Shown here piece by piece: positions 1 to 10,542 of a DNA stretch of 23,129 nucleotides (the first letter of the stretch is position 1; each line of letters begins with the position of its first letter). The stretch is from JALYUA01 sp038229875. GTDB lineage: Bacteria > Acidobacteriota > Thermoanaerobaculia > UBA5066 > Gp7-AA6. The notes under the pieces are model-generated. The model had not been told where the DNA came from, searched no databases, and saw nothing but the letters and a program-made list of their open reading frames with translations. The translations under genes were made by a program, and so were the position numbers. The stretch covers positions 1 to 23,129 of the forward strand of contig JBBROA010000070.1 in the NCBI GenBank assembly GCA_038229875.1, read 5' to 3'.

Positions 1-282
1 CCGCGGCTCGAAGGCGAATCGATCGCCGACGTCTTCCGGTCCGTCGGCGCGCAAATCCGACAGTCCTGGTGCGGCCCGTGCTTCGGCCAGGGTCCCGATG
101 CCCTGGAGAGCGGCCAGCGCGCGATCACATCGTTCAATCGAAACTGGCAGAACCGCATGGGCCTCGGCGGCGAGGGTTATCTCGCAAGCCCCGCGGTCGT
201 CGCCTCCTCAGCCCTCATCGGCTACATGGCCGGGCCGGAAGAACTGGGACTCACCTGGGAGGCGGAAAGGTTTGGGGTCTAG
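1..282 (+). CDS. Aconitase/isopropylmalate isomerase-family hydratase large subunit, C-terminal 93 residues (5' end outside window)
   Basis: The open frame enters from the left edge and stops with TAG at 280-282. It contains a CGPC motif (Cys24 and Cys27 of the fragment). In the aconitase superfamily the matching Cys-x-x-Cys pair supplies two of the three ligands of the catalytic [4Fe-4S] cluster. The downstream stretch SFNRNWQNRMG, GEGYLASP and the Ala-rich helix ending in GYM is the usual end of the catalytic domain. Only 66 residues follow the second cysteine and no swivel domain is fused behind it. This matches a LeuC-like or N-terminal-swivel arrangement rather than an AcnA-type protein. 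Family members interconvert hydroxy-acid isomers by dehydration and rehydration in the TCA cycle or in leucine/lysine synthesis. The fragment cannot tell aconitate, homoaconitate and isopropylmalate enzymes apart. The stop codon lies inside the first unit of a heptamer repeat array. Confidence 0.85.
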   Translation, partial: PRLEGESIADVFRSVGAQIRQSWCGPCFGQGPDALESGQRAITSFNRNWQNRMGLGGEGYLASPAVVASSALIGYMAGPEELGLTWEAERFGV

Positions 283-336
283 CGTCTAGCGTCTAGCGGC
301 TGCCCGGTCGAAGGGCGGACAGCGAGCAGCGGACAG
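276..336. repeat. Degenerate heptamer repeat array 1
   Basis: Consecutive 7-bp units that mostly end in AG can be read: GGTCTAG, CGTCTAG, CGTCTAG, then CGGCTGC and a degraded 12-base stretch, then CGGACAG, CGAGCAG, CGGACAG. Equivalently there are three exact tandem GTCTAGC copies at 277-297. The first unit contains the stop codon of the aconitase-family gene. Similar heptads occur at 4726-4760 and 9852-9893. Confidence 0.8.
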
Positions 337-615
337 CGTCGTTCCGGCTGCACACCCCACTCGTGCCCAGAAAACGCCAAAAATCAGCCTTGTAACCAGG
401 CGGTGAACGCATCAGGCGGTAGAACACACCCTCGGTATCTCCATCCTCCGAGTGTCCATTCGGAGAAAAACGCCCTCGCAACAGGTCGGCCTTCCCGCTC
501 GCAGCCGGCCGCCCGTCTCGTAAACGCCCGGCAGGCGCGGCTTTCGTGAGGGTGCCCCGCACGGCGGGACCGGGCCCGAAGGTTGCAGAGCAGCCACTCA
601 GAACCGGAGGACCTC
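283..615. other. 333-bp intergenic region upstream of the FecR-domain gene
   Basis: No credible gene is seen here. Open frames on both strands lack family features or a Shine-Dalgarno and look like GC-rich chance frames. The left part is the heptamer array. A perfect 6-bp inverted repeat CTCCGA/TCGGAG with an 8-nt loop sits at 446-465. It is followed by five A residues on the + strand, so it is not a plus-strand intrinsic terminator. The promoter of the FecR-domain gene must lie here, but no convincing -35/-10 pair was found. A strong Shine-Dalgarno (GGAGG, 606-610) closes the region. Confidence 0.6.
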
Positions 616-3102
616 ATGGACACACCTCGACGACGCCCTGCGCTCACGACGAGCACGCTGGTTCTCGCTGCGCTCTCTCTCGGATTCGCCGCTGCGCAGT
701 CCTATCCCGACACCGACTCGCGCGACTACAACGGCGAAGAGATCCGGCAGACGGTCGCCCGTATCTCATTTCTCGCGGGTCCCGTGTCCTACGCGCGAGG
801 GGATGACCCGAACAACTGGCAGGCTCCCAACTTGAACGTCCCCGTCACACTCGGCGACCGCCTTTACACGGGTCGCGGCGGACGCGCGGAGCTTCAGATC
901 CATGGCGGCGCGGCCGTGCGGTTGAACGCCGGCACAGACCTCGCCGCCTTGAACCTGACGGACGACACGAAACAGTTTTCCGTGAATTCCGGGGCCGCCA
1001 CATTCCTCATCCGGCGGCTTGGTTACGACGAAGTCTTCGAGATCGACACGCCAAACTCCGCCATCACCATCGAACGCGCCGGCGATTACCGCGTAGACGT
1101 CGACCCGGACGGCTACACCCGCGTCGGTGTGCGCCGCGGACGCGCAATCGTCGCGGCCGGCGGTGGGCAGGTGACTCTGGACGCGGGAGACGAGATGAGC
1201 ATCGACGGGATCGAGGATCCGCGTTATGACGTGGCGGACCTTGGCCGTACCGACGCGTTCGATCGATGGGTCTCGGAGCGCGAGAATCGCATCGCGCGGG
1301 CCCGCTCGAACCAGTACGTGAGCAACGAGATCGTCGGCGTCGCCGATCTGGACGACTACGGCCGATGGGAAGACATTCCGGAATACGGGCACGTCTGGTC
1401 TCCGATCTCGGTCGAGGCCGGCTGGGCGCCGTACCGCGTCGGCCATTGGGTCTGGCAGGATCCCTGGGGGTGGACCTGGGTATCGGGCGAGCCGTGGGGC
1501 TGGGCGCCGTACCACTACGGGCGCTGGGTGACGTCCTCGTCACGCTGGTACTGGGTGCCGGCGGCCCCGCGTGTCTCCGTCCGCTACGCCCCGGCCCTGG
1601 TGGCCTTCGTTGGCGGGGGGCCGGGTTTCTCGGCGACGGTGCGCACGGGGAGTCCCGGGTTCGTGGGCTGGTTCCCGCTCGCGCCGCGCGACCCCTTCAA
1701 CCCCTGGTGGGGGCGGCGGTCGAGCGTGCGCGTTGACAGCGCCCGCTACGTGAACCGCTCGTACGTCACGGTCGTCCCCCAGAACACTTTCATCTCAGGA
1801 GGGCTCGTGGCCCGCAGCGTCGTGACGGACCGCGGCGTGCTGCGCGACGTGGTGTCCGCCCCCGTGCTGCGCGGGCCGTTGCCGGTCCTCCCGACCTCGG
1901 CGTCTCTTCGAATCGCCGTCCGCCCCGACGGGCAGCAGGCTCCCCGGCCGCCCGCCGCGATCCTTCAACGCCAGGTGGTCGCGCGGATCGCGCCGCCGCC
2001 GCCGCCGCCCGCTTTTTCGACGAAGGTGGAGGCGATTCGGGAAAATCGCGGCGCTCCCGTCACCGCGGACGTGGCGGCGCGGCTGGTCGAACGCCGGGCA
2101 CCGGCGCCGATCGTCGCCATACGCCCCGTCGCCGCCGAACCCGGCCGGATGACGCTGTCGCCCGGGCATTCTCCAGGCGAGAGCCAGCGCGGCTCGGCTC
2201 CGGAGCCGATTCCGGCGGCGCCCCCGCGTGGTCGGCCCCTCGCCACCACGGATCGCCCGTATGCGTCCCCCTCGAACGCGCCCGCCCCCGCGCGCGTCGA
2301 ACCGTCGCCCGGCTCGCCCGCGTCGCGTGTCCCGCCGCAGGGCCGAGAGCAGCGCCCGGATGACCGCGGGAGATCCTCCAATCCACGGGAGGTTCAGCCC
2401 GCACCCCCGGCAGCGGCGCCTCCGGTCCCCGAGCGTCCTCGAGCTCTGGAGCCCGCTCCGGCACCTCCGATCGAGCGCACTCCGGACCGCCGGCCCAACC
2501 AGGACTGGCGCCAGCGTCCGGTCGAGCGCGACCGTTCCGGCGACACTTCGCAGCCCACACCGGCGGCTCCGCCCGAGCGCGGCCGCGGACGAGATTTCGG
2601 GCCGAGGGACAACGCTCCTCCTCCCACTCCCCGCTCCGTCGAGCAGGAGAGACGGGCCGCTCCACCTCCGGCTGCCGCACCGCCGGCTCCCCCGGCAGCG
2701 CCCGTAGAACGCGGGCGGCCGCGGGAAGTCGCTCCGCCCCAAAACACGCCGCCTGCCCGCGGCCGGGAGAGGGACCCGGTGGCCCCGCCGCCCACGGCCG
2801 CCCCCGCGCCGCCGCCGCCGCGCGACATCGAGCGGAGCCGCGGGAGGGATTCTGGAGTCCCGCCTACCCCCTTCCCCCCTCGCGACGTCGGGTCTTCCCT
2901 GAGGCCGCCGGAGCGCGAGCGCGCCCCGGCTCCGCCCGCTCCTGGCCCTCCGGTCGCGGCGCCGGCGCCGCCCGAGCGCGGACGTCCTGCTCCGGAGGCC
3001 CGGAAAGACGAAAAACCGGTAACGCCGAGCGTCAAGGAAAAGCCGAAGAAGGACGAGAAGAAGGAAGAAAAAAAGGACGAGAAGCCCGAGAAAAAGGACT
3101 GA
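616..3102 (+). CDS. Exported FecR-domain/DUF6600-type protein with long Pro/Arg-rich tail
   Basis: The 828-residue protein starts at the ATG five bases after GGAGG (606-610). An upstream in-frame ATG at 583 has no ribosome site and would place a charged leader before the signal peptide. Residues 1-28 form a signal peptide (Arg-rich start, hydrophobic core, FAAAQ). About 48-190 is a FecR-like beta domain (VARISFLAGPVSY, GDRLYTGRGGRAELQ, VGVRRGRAIV). About 246-366 is the Trp/Tyr-rich DUF6600-type region with YRVGHWVWQDPWGWTWVS and WGWAPYHYGRW. From about 442 to 795 the chain is low complexity, rich in Pro, Arg, Ala and Glu with many PPER/ERGR blocks. From 796 it ends in a Lys/Glu/Asp tail. Proteins of this architecture are envelope proteins of unknown function. 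The FecR-like domain here is probably not a sigma-factor sensor, because no sigma or TonB gene is adjacent. It is transcribed separately from suf. Confidence 0.85.
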   Translation: MDTPRRRPALTTSTLVLAALSLGFAAAQSYPDTDSRDYNGEEIRQTVARISFLAGPVSYARGDDPNNWQAPNLNVPVTLGDRLYTGRGGRAELQIHGGAAVRLNAGTDLAALNLTDDTKQFSVNSGAATFLIRRLGYDEVFEIDTPNSAITIERAGDYRVDVDPDGYTRVGVRRGRAIVAAGGGQVTLDAGDEMSIDGIEDPRYDVADLGRTDAFDRWVSERENRIARARSNQYVSNEIVGVADLDDYGRWEDIPEYGHVWSPISVEAGWAPYRVGHWVWQDPWGWTWVSGEPWGWAPYHYGRWVTSSSRWYWVPAAPRVSVRYAPALVAFVGGGPGFSATVRTGSPGFVGWFPLAPRDPFNPWWGRRSSVRVDSARYVNRSYVTVVPQNTFISGGLVARSVVTDRGVLRDVVSAPVLRGPLPVLPTSASLRIAVRPDGQQAPRPPAAILQRQVVARIAPPPPPPAFSTKVEAIRENRGAPVTADVAARLVERRAPAPIVAIRPVAAEPGRMTLSPGHSPGESQRGSAPEPIPAAPPRGRPLATTDRPYASPSNAPAPARVEPSPGSPASRVPPQGREQRPDDRGRSSNPREVQPAPPAAAPPVPERPRALEPAPAPPIERTPDRRPNQDWRQRPVERDRSGDTSQPTPAAPPERGRGRDFGPRDNAPPPTPRSVEQERRAAPPPAAAPPAPPAAPVERGRPREVAPPQNTPPARGRERDPVAPPPTAAPAPPPPRDIERSRGRDSGVPPTPFPPRDVGSSLRPPERERAPAPPAPGPPVAAPAPPERGRPAPEARKDEKPVTPSVKEKPKKDEKKEEKKDEKPEKKD

Positions 3103-3160
3103 AGACCCTCAGTCTGGGCAATTCCCACAGGCGGTTCAGGCGACCCGAGGAGAGTGGAGC

Positions 3161-3200
3161 AAAGGCCTCCCTCCTTTTTCGCCTTTAAATAGAGGCCTTT
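3161..3200. repeat. 9-bp inverted repeat between the FecR-domain gene and sufB
   Basis: AAAGGCCTC at 3161-3169 is the exact reverse complement of GAGGCCTTT at 3192-3200, with a 22-nt loop containing a run of five T. No U-tract follows the 3' arm, so termination is uncertain. It may end the upstream transcript or shape the region just before the suf promoter. A direct repeat GCCTTTAA (3181-3188 and 3195-3202) overlaps it. Confidence 0.5.
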
Positions 3201-3216
3201 AACCACTCTGCGAAAG

Positions 3217-3245
3217 TTGACATTAAAGTATGGTTTCCATATGTT
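3217..3245 (+). promoter_or_regulatory. Probable sigma70-type promoter of the suf operon
   Basis: A perfect -35 TTGACA (3217-3222) is separated by exactly 17 bp from TATGTT (3240-3245), which matches four of six bases of the -10 consensus. A start site near 3252 would give a leader of about 14 nt carrying the GAGGGA ribosome site of sufB. AACCA (3201-3205) and TGGTT (3231-3235) form a widely spaced dyad around the -35. This is a possible operator for the Rrf2 regulator encoded at the end of the operon, but that link is inference. Confidence 0.65.
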
Positions 3246-3265
3246 CTCTCCTGCGAGGGAACACG

Positions 3266-4714
<1,449 letters not shown>

Positions 4715-4725
4715 AAGGCGTTCCG

Positions 4726-4760
4726 CCGACAGCTCTCCGCCGTGAGCGGTCAGCCCCTAG
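4726..4760. repeat. Degenerate heptamer repeat array 2, between sufB and sufC
   Basis: Five consecutive 7-bp units can be read: CCGACAG, CTCTCCG, CCGTGAG, CGGTCAG, CCCCTAG. Four of the five end in AG, and CGGTCAG and CCGACAG resemble units of the arrays at 276-336 and 9852-9893. It fills about half of the 65-nt spacer inside an operon that is otherwise tightly packed here. Confidence 0.65.
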
Positions 4761-4779
4761 AAGAACCAGGACTGAAAAC

Positions 4780-5580
<801 letters not shown>

Positions 5581-6923
5581 GTGGCCACTCCGGTGCTCTC
5601 GGCCGAGACCGACCTCGCCGCGAGGGTGTTCGCGGACCTGCGCCGCCGCGCCTCGGGCGAGCCCGCCTGGCTCTCGGGTCTCCGCGACCGCGCGTTTGAC
5701 CGCTTTCAGGAGCTCGGATTTCCGGGCCCTGGGGATGAAAGCTGGAAGCACACGAACGTCGCGCCGATCGCGCGCATCGCCTGGGAGCCCGTCGCTCACG
5801 ATCCGGACGCGGGCCGTCCCCTGCCCGTCCCCGAAGCCGCCGGGGCGCCGGGCATCCAGCTCGGCTTCTTGAATGGCCGCTGGTCCCGGGCGCTTTCCGC
5901 CCCCGCCGCCCACGCCGCCCACGCCGCCCACGCCGCCCAGACTGCCGGGCTCGATGTCATTCCCCTCGCGGACATCATCCGCGACCATCCTGACCGGCTG
6001 CAGCCGCACTTCGGACGCCACGCGGGATGGGAAAATAGCGCCGTCACGGCGTGGAACACCGCGCTCGCCGAAGACGGCGCGTTCGTCCGGGTTTCGCGCG
6101 AAGCGGCCGCGGCCGGACCGATCCACCTCCTGTTCCTCTCGGAAGGCACGGGCGCGCCCACAGTGGCGCATCCGAGGAACCTGATCATCGTCGAGAAGGG
6201 CGCGCAGGCGACCGTCGTCGAGACGTATCTCGGTCACGGACGCACCCTCACGAACTCCGTCACCGAGCTCGTCCTCGAGGACGGGGCCTCTCTCGACCAC
6301 GCGAAAGTGCAGCGGGAGGCTTCGGACGCATTTCACGTCCACTCGATCGCCGCGACCCTCGGTCGGTCGACCCAGTTCACGTCGAGCAGCGTCGCCTTCG
6401 GCGGATCGATTGCGCGCACCGACCTCGGCGTCCTCTTCAACGGCGAAGGCGGAGACTGCACCTTGAACGGCCTGTTCGTCGGCGACGGCACCGCCCTGCT
6501 CGACACCCACACCACGGTCGATCACGCGACGCCCCACTGCACGAGCCGCCAGCTGTACAAGGGCATCCTCGACGGGCACTCCCGCGGCGTATTCCACGGG
6601 ACCGTGCTTGTCCGGAAGGACGCGCAGAAGACCGACGCACTCCAGTCCAACAAGAACCTTCTTCTCTCACGCGACGCGCTCGTGCACTCGACCCCGGCCC
6701 TCGAGATTTTCGCGGACGACGTGAAGTGCAAGCACGGCTCGACGATCGGCCAGCTCGACGCCGGGGCGCTCTTCTACCTGCGCTCTCGAGGGATCGGGGA
6801 GCAGGAGGCCCGGGCGCTCCTGACGTGGGCCTTCGCCTCCGACGTCGTCGGGCGCTTCAAGCCGCAGGTCGTCCGCGAAGAGACCGAGCTCGCGCTGGCG
6901 ACGCGCCTCCCGGGGCCGCCCCG

Positions 6924-6927
<4 letters not shown>
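5581..6927 (+). CDS. sufD: Fe-S cluster assembly protein SufD
   Basis: SufD is the SufB paralogue completing the SufBC2D scaffold. It has 448 residues and begins with GTG immediately after the sufC stop, which implies translational coupling. The C-terminal beta-helix half is well conserved: YKGILDGHSRGVFHGTVLV, QSNKNLLLS, ADDVKCKHGSTIGQLD and FYLRSRGI. Cys383 and His385 occupy the places of E. coli Cys358 and His360, the latter being part of the SufB-SufD cluster site. The N-terminal half is more divergent and carries an Ala-Ala-His tandem repeat at residues 109-120. The stop codon overlaps the sufS start (ATGA). Confidence 0.96.
5905..5940 (+). repeat. 9-bp coding minisatellite in sufD
   Basis: Four in-frame copies of GCCGCCCAC (the last ends CAG) encode Ala-Ala-His three times and Ala-Ala-Gln once, residues 109-120 of SufD. 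The units are nearly identical at DNA level, which points to recent slippage expansion rather than convergent amino-acid composition. Confidence 0.9.
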
Positions 6928-8195
<1,268 letters not shown>

Positions 8196-8197
8196 CC

Positions 8198-8716
8198 ATG
8201 TCCACCGATCTGCGCGACCTGTACCAGGAGACCATCCTCGACCACGGCAAGAGGCCGAGGAACTTTCGCGAGCTCTCCTCCGCGAACCGTAAGGCCGAGG
8301 GCTACAACCCGCTTTGCGGCGACCGCGAGACGGTCTATCTGGAGCTCGACGGCGATACCGTCCGCGACGTTTCTTTCCAGGGCGCCGGCTGCGCGATCTC
8401 GACCGCGTCGGCTTCCATGATGACCGACGCCATCAAGGGAAAGAGCCGCGGCGAGGCCGAAGCGCTGTTCGAACGCTTCCACGACCTGATCACGGGTGGA
8501 TCCACCGCCTCCGCCGACGCCCCTCCGCTCGGAAAGCTCGAGGTCTTCTCCGGAGTCCGCGAGTACCCGGTCCGCATCAAGTGCGCGACGCTGCCCTGGC
8601 ACACGATGCGCTCCGCTTTGAACGGGGCGGGCGCCACCATTTCCACCGAGAGCGGCGCGGAGGCTTCCCCCAAAGACGAAGCGACCACGGGGCCCGTTCC
8701 TCCTCTCGCCTGCTAG
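8198..8716 (+). CDS. sufU: SufU, zinc-dependent sulfur-transfer protein
   Basis: SufU accepts persulfide sulfur from SufS by a zinc-ligand swap and delivers it to SufB. The 172-residue protein has the SufU set of zinc ligands Cys40 and Asp42 in NPLCGD, Cys65 in GAGCAIS and Cys129 in RIKCATLPW. It also has the insertion GKLEVFSGVREYPVRI before the third cysteine, which distinguishes SufU from IscU. DLYQETILDHGKRPRNF is the standard N-terminus. After about residue 140 comes a non-conserved acidic tail ending in a terminal cysteine (PPLAC). sufE and sufA are absent from the operon, as expected for a SufU-type system. The stop codon TAG overlaps the AGGAG ribosome site of sufT. Confidence 0.95.
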   Translation: MSTDLRDLYQETILDHGKRPRNFRELSSANRKAEGYNPLCGDRETVYLELDGDTVRDVSFQGAGCAISTASASMMTDAIKGKSRGEAEALFERFHDLITGGSTASADAPPLGKLEVFSGVREYPVRIKCATLPWHTMRSALNGAGATISTESGAEASPKDEATTGPVPPLAC

Positions 8717-8725
8717 GAGCCGACC

Positions 8726-9268
8726 ATGCGCATGCAGAAAGAAGTCACGACCACCCGCGAGTTCGAGGCCACGGAGATCCCGAGCGGGATGAAGATTCGA
8801 ATCCCGGAAGGAACCCCGCTCGCGATCACTCAGTCTCTCGGCGGCAGCTACACGGTCATGACGCCGTACGGCTACATGGCGCGCGTCGACGGAACCGACG
8901 CCGACGCGATCGGCGAGGAGATCGTCTCGCCGCAAGACGCGGCGGCGTCCGGAAGGACTCCAGGCGAGCTCGCCTGGGACCAGCTCCGCACCTGTTACGA
9001 CCCGGAGATCCCCGTCAACATCGTGGATCTCGGGCTCGTCTACAAATGCGAAGTCGTCCCGAAGGAAGCCGGCGGCAGCCGCGCGGAGGTGAGCTTCACG
9101 CTGACGGCGCCCGGATGCGGAATGGGAGACGTACTGAAAGAAGACATCAGGAACAAGCTGCTGACTGTTCCTGGAATCGAAGAAGCCGAAGTGCAGGTGC
9201 TTTTCGACCCCCCGTGGAACATGAGCATGATGTCGGATGCGGCAAAGCTCCAGCTGGGAATGATGTGA
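8726..9268 (+). CDS. sufT: Fe-S maturation factor SufT (MIP18/DUF59 family)
   Basis: SufT acts as an auxiliary factor in maturing Fe-S proteins, especially when demand for clusters is high. The 180-residue protein has an N-terminal SufT-specific part of about 85 residues (FEATEIPSGMKIRIPEGTP, GGSYTVMTPYGYMARV). The DUF59/MIP18 domain follows, with YDPEIPVNIVDLGLVY, the conserved cysteine in TAPGCGMGD and VLFDPPWNMSMMSDAAKLQLGM. Translation starts at 8726 behind AGGAG (8715-8719). A second ATG two codons later is possible. It lies 9 bp after sufU and 40 bp before the regulator gene, in the same operon. Confidence 0.95.
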   Translation: MRMQKEVTTTREFEATEIPSGMKIRIPEGTPLAITQSLGGSYTVMTPYGYMARVDGTDADAIGEEIVSPQDAAASGRTPGELAWDQLRTCYDPEIPVNIVDLGLVYKCEVVPKEAGGSRAEVSFTLTAPGCGMGDVLKEDIRNKLLTVPGIEEAEVQVLFDPPWNMSMMSDAAKLQLGMM

Positions 9269-9308
9269 GCGGCATCAGCCGGACGGAAAACGGCGAAAGG
9301 CGGGACCC

Positions 9309-9791
9309 ATGAAGCTCTCCACGCAGGAGGAGTACGGACTGCGCTGCCTGCTGCACGTCGGCCGCGTCGGGACGGAGGGAAGCGTCACGATTCCCGAGCT
9401 CGCGCGCGCCGAGGGAATGTCGGAGCCGAACGTCGCCAAGATGATGCGGGTCCTGCGCCGGGCCGGGTTCGTGCGGTCGACGCGCGGGCAGGCGGGCGGA
9501 TACAGCCTGGCGCGGTCTCCCGAGCAGATCGCGGTGGGACAGGTGCTTGCAGCGCTCGGCGGGCGGCTCTTCGACAAGAACTTCTGCGGAAGCTTCGCCG
9601 GATCCGGAAACGTCTCGTGCGCGCACCTGGGGGACTGCTCGATCCGCTCGGTCTGGCAGACCATCCAGGCCGCGATCGACGGCGTCCTCGCTCAACTGTC
9701 GTTGAAGGAGCTTCTCCAGAGCGAGCGCGAGATGAACGTCTGGGCGACGGGCAAGTCCCCGCGCCTGCCGGTTTTGGAGCATCGCGCCTAG
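9309..9791 (+). CDS. Rrf2-family Fe-S cluster-sensing transcriptional regulator (IscR/SufR-like)
   Basis: The 160-residue protein has the Rrf2 winged helix (MKLSTQEEYGLRCLLHV, IPELARAEGMSEPNVAKMMRVL, GGYSLAR) and a cysteine cluster Cys93, Cys104 and Cys110 before the CSIRSVW helix. Rrf2 sensors of this type bind a [2Fe-2S] or [4Fe-4S] cluster through three cysteines and repress isc or suf genes when clusters are plentiful. Here the first two cysteines are separated by 10 residues, while E. coli IscR has 5. The start ATG follows AGGCGGG. Being the last gene of the suf operon it is likely autoregulated with it, acting at the promoter at 3217-3245. The target is inferred from position only. Confidence 0.92.
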   Translation: MKLSTQEEYGLRCLLHVGRVGTEGSVTIPELARAEGMSEPNVAKMMRVLRRAGFVRSTRGQAGGYSLARSPEQIAVGQVLAALGGRLFDKNFCGSFAGSGNVSCAHLGDCSIRSVWQTIQAAIDGVLAQLSLKELLQSEREMNVWATGKSPRLPVLEHRA

Positions 9792-9851
9792 AAGCGACCG
9801 GGGGTCACCGCGTCGAGGCTCCCGGCGTGAAGGCCAGGAACCACCCTGTGA

Positions 9852-9893
9852 CTAAGAGCTGACAGCTGAGAGCGGCCAGCGGAAAGCTCAGCT
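9852..9893. repeat. Degenerate heptamer repeat array 3
   Basis: Six consecutive 7-bp units: CTAAGAG, CTGACAG, CTGAGAG, CGGCCAG, CGGAAAG, CTCAGCT. Five end in AG. The array lies between the convergent regulator and LEA-like genes. Its last bases overlap the stop codon (minus strand, 9894-9892) of the LEA-like gene. Confidence 0.75.
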
Positions 9894-9899
9894 ACTTTT
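9864..9899. terminator. Possible terminator of the suf operon
   Basis: AGCTGAG (9864-9870) pairs perfectly with CTCAGCT (9887-9893) around a 16-nt loop and is followed by ACTTTT. The stem is short and the T run only four long, so it is a weak intrinsic terminator candidate. It is made from units of the heptamer array and sits at the right place between convergent genes. Confidence 0.35.
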
Positions 9900-10359
9900 C
9901 GCGATCAAACGGCGAGTAATGCCCGGCGTGGCGGTAGGGTCGGTGGAAGACGCCGACGGGAGTCGAGAACGTGATCTCCCCGTTTACCGAATACTCGACC
10001 GAACGCATCAGCAGCGCTTCGAGTCCCGCCGATCTCACCTTGTTCCAGTCGATCGTCAGCGGGAGCCGGACGGGCGTTGTCTGTTTCCCCTCCAGAACAG
10101 TTTCCGCGTCCACCGTGCCGCCGCCGGCGTCGCGTCCTTCGACGGTGGCTCGATAGGTCAGCCGCTGGACGGTGATGCGGTACGAGTTCGGGTTGTAGAC
10201 GTCGAGAGCCGCCTCGACGTCCGCCCCGCTCGAGGTCAGCGAGCGGACGGAGATGCCGCGAAACGTGACCTCGGGCCGGCGGAAGAAGACGCAGCCGGAG
10301 GAGGCAACCAGGATCGCCGCCAGAATCACCCTCCCGAAAGCGCGTGCGCGACCTTGCAT
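9892..10359 (-). CDS. LEA14-like (LEA type 2/WHy domain) lipoprotein
   Basis: The product has 155 residues. An N-terminal hydrophobic segment (VILAAILVASSGC) ends in a probable lipobox with Cys23 as lipidation site, though Ser at -3 is not ideal. The rest matches the LEA type 2/WHy fold: VTFRGISVRSL, then VEAALDVYNPNSYRITVQRLTYRATVEG, then the TPVRLPLTIDW strand. Such proteins are single-domain periplasmic or membrane-anchored beta-sandwiches linked to desiccation and stress tolerance; the molecular role is not settled. The ATG at 10359 is chosen because the signal sequence starts there. The frame stays open upstream to 10629, but that part has no leader character. No clear Shine-Dalgarno precedes it. 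It is transcribed divergently from the BamE-like gene. Confidence 0.75.
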   Translation of the reverse strand: MQGRARAFGRVILAAILVASSGCVFFRRPEVTFRGISVRSLTSSGADVEAALDVYNPNSYRITVQRLTYRATVEGRDAGGGTVDAETVLEGKQTTPVRLPLTIDWNKVRSAGLEALLMRSVEYSVNGEITFSTPVGVFHRPYRHAGHYSPFDREK

Positions 10360-10454
10360 GGACGGGACAACGGCGGGAACGGTCCAGGACTTCCCCCTTT
10401 GACAAGAGACTCCCCGAACATCCACTGGCACTGGCACGGCCTTTTGATCCTGCG

Positions 10455-10490
10455 CCCTGACCCAACCCGCTCCCCGCGTCCGGGAGAGGG
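10455..10490 (-). repeat. REP-like palindromic element, copy 1
   Basis: CCCTGACCC is followed by an imperfect palindrome with GCTCCCC and GGGAGAGGG arms. Read on the minus strand it resembles the element at 16669-16709 (GGGGAGAGGG then GGGGTGAGGGG). It lies in the divergent spacer between the LEA-like and BamE-like genes. Palindromes of this CCCTCTCCCC/GGGTGAGGGG type are common intergenic repeats in many high-GC genomes. Confidence 0.55.
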
Positions 10491-10530
10491 AAAAGCGCCG
10501 ACGGCGAAGCTCTTCGCGGACAGAGCGGAT

Positions 10531-10536
10531 TAGAAT
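10531..10536 (+). promoter_or_regulatory. -10 box for a probably leaderless transcript
   Basis: TAGAAT matches the -10 consensus at five of six bases and ends exactly 6 nt before the ATG at 10543. There is no Shine-Dalgarno between them, so transcription would start at or next to the start codon. No good -35 is visible. Confidence 0.5.
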
Positions 10537-10542
10537 CGACTG

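Noticed and set aside
276..336. CRISPR-like array from the short repeats
   Set aside because: The units are 7 bp, adjoining and degenerate, without spacers, and no cas gene is present.
446..465. CTCCGA/TCGGAG hairpin as terminator of the aconitase-family gene
   Set aside because: The stem is only 6 bp and is followed by A residues, not T, on the coding strand. It is 160 bp beyond the stop codon.
293..656. Minus-strand frames in the 283-615 gap as a possible small gene
   Set aside because: Three overlapping frames of similar length compete, none has a Shine-Dalgarno or a recognisable feature, and the region includes degenerate repeat DNA.
1795..2742. Long antisense frames (315 and 270 residues) opposite the Pro/Arg-rich tail of the FecR protein
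   Set aside because: Proline- and arginine-rich GC codons automatically keep the opposite strand free of stops. No ribosome site or domain supports a gene.
616..3102. The FecR-domain protein as an anti-sigma factor of an iron-uptake system
   Set aside because: There is no ECF sigma factor or TonB-dependent receptor beside it. The DUF6600-type Trp-rich region and signal peptide indicate an envelope protein instead.
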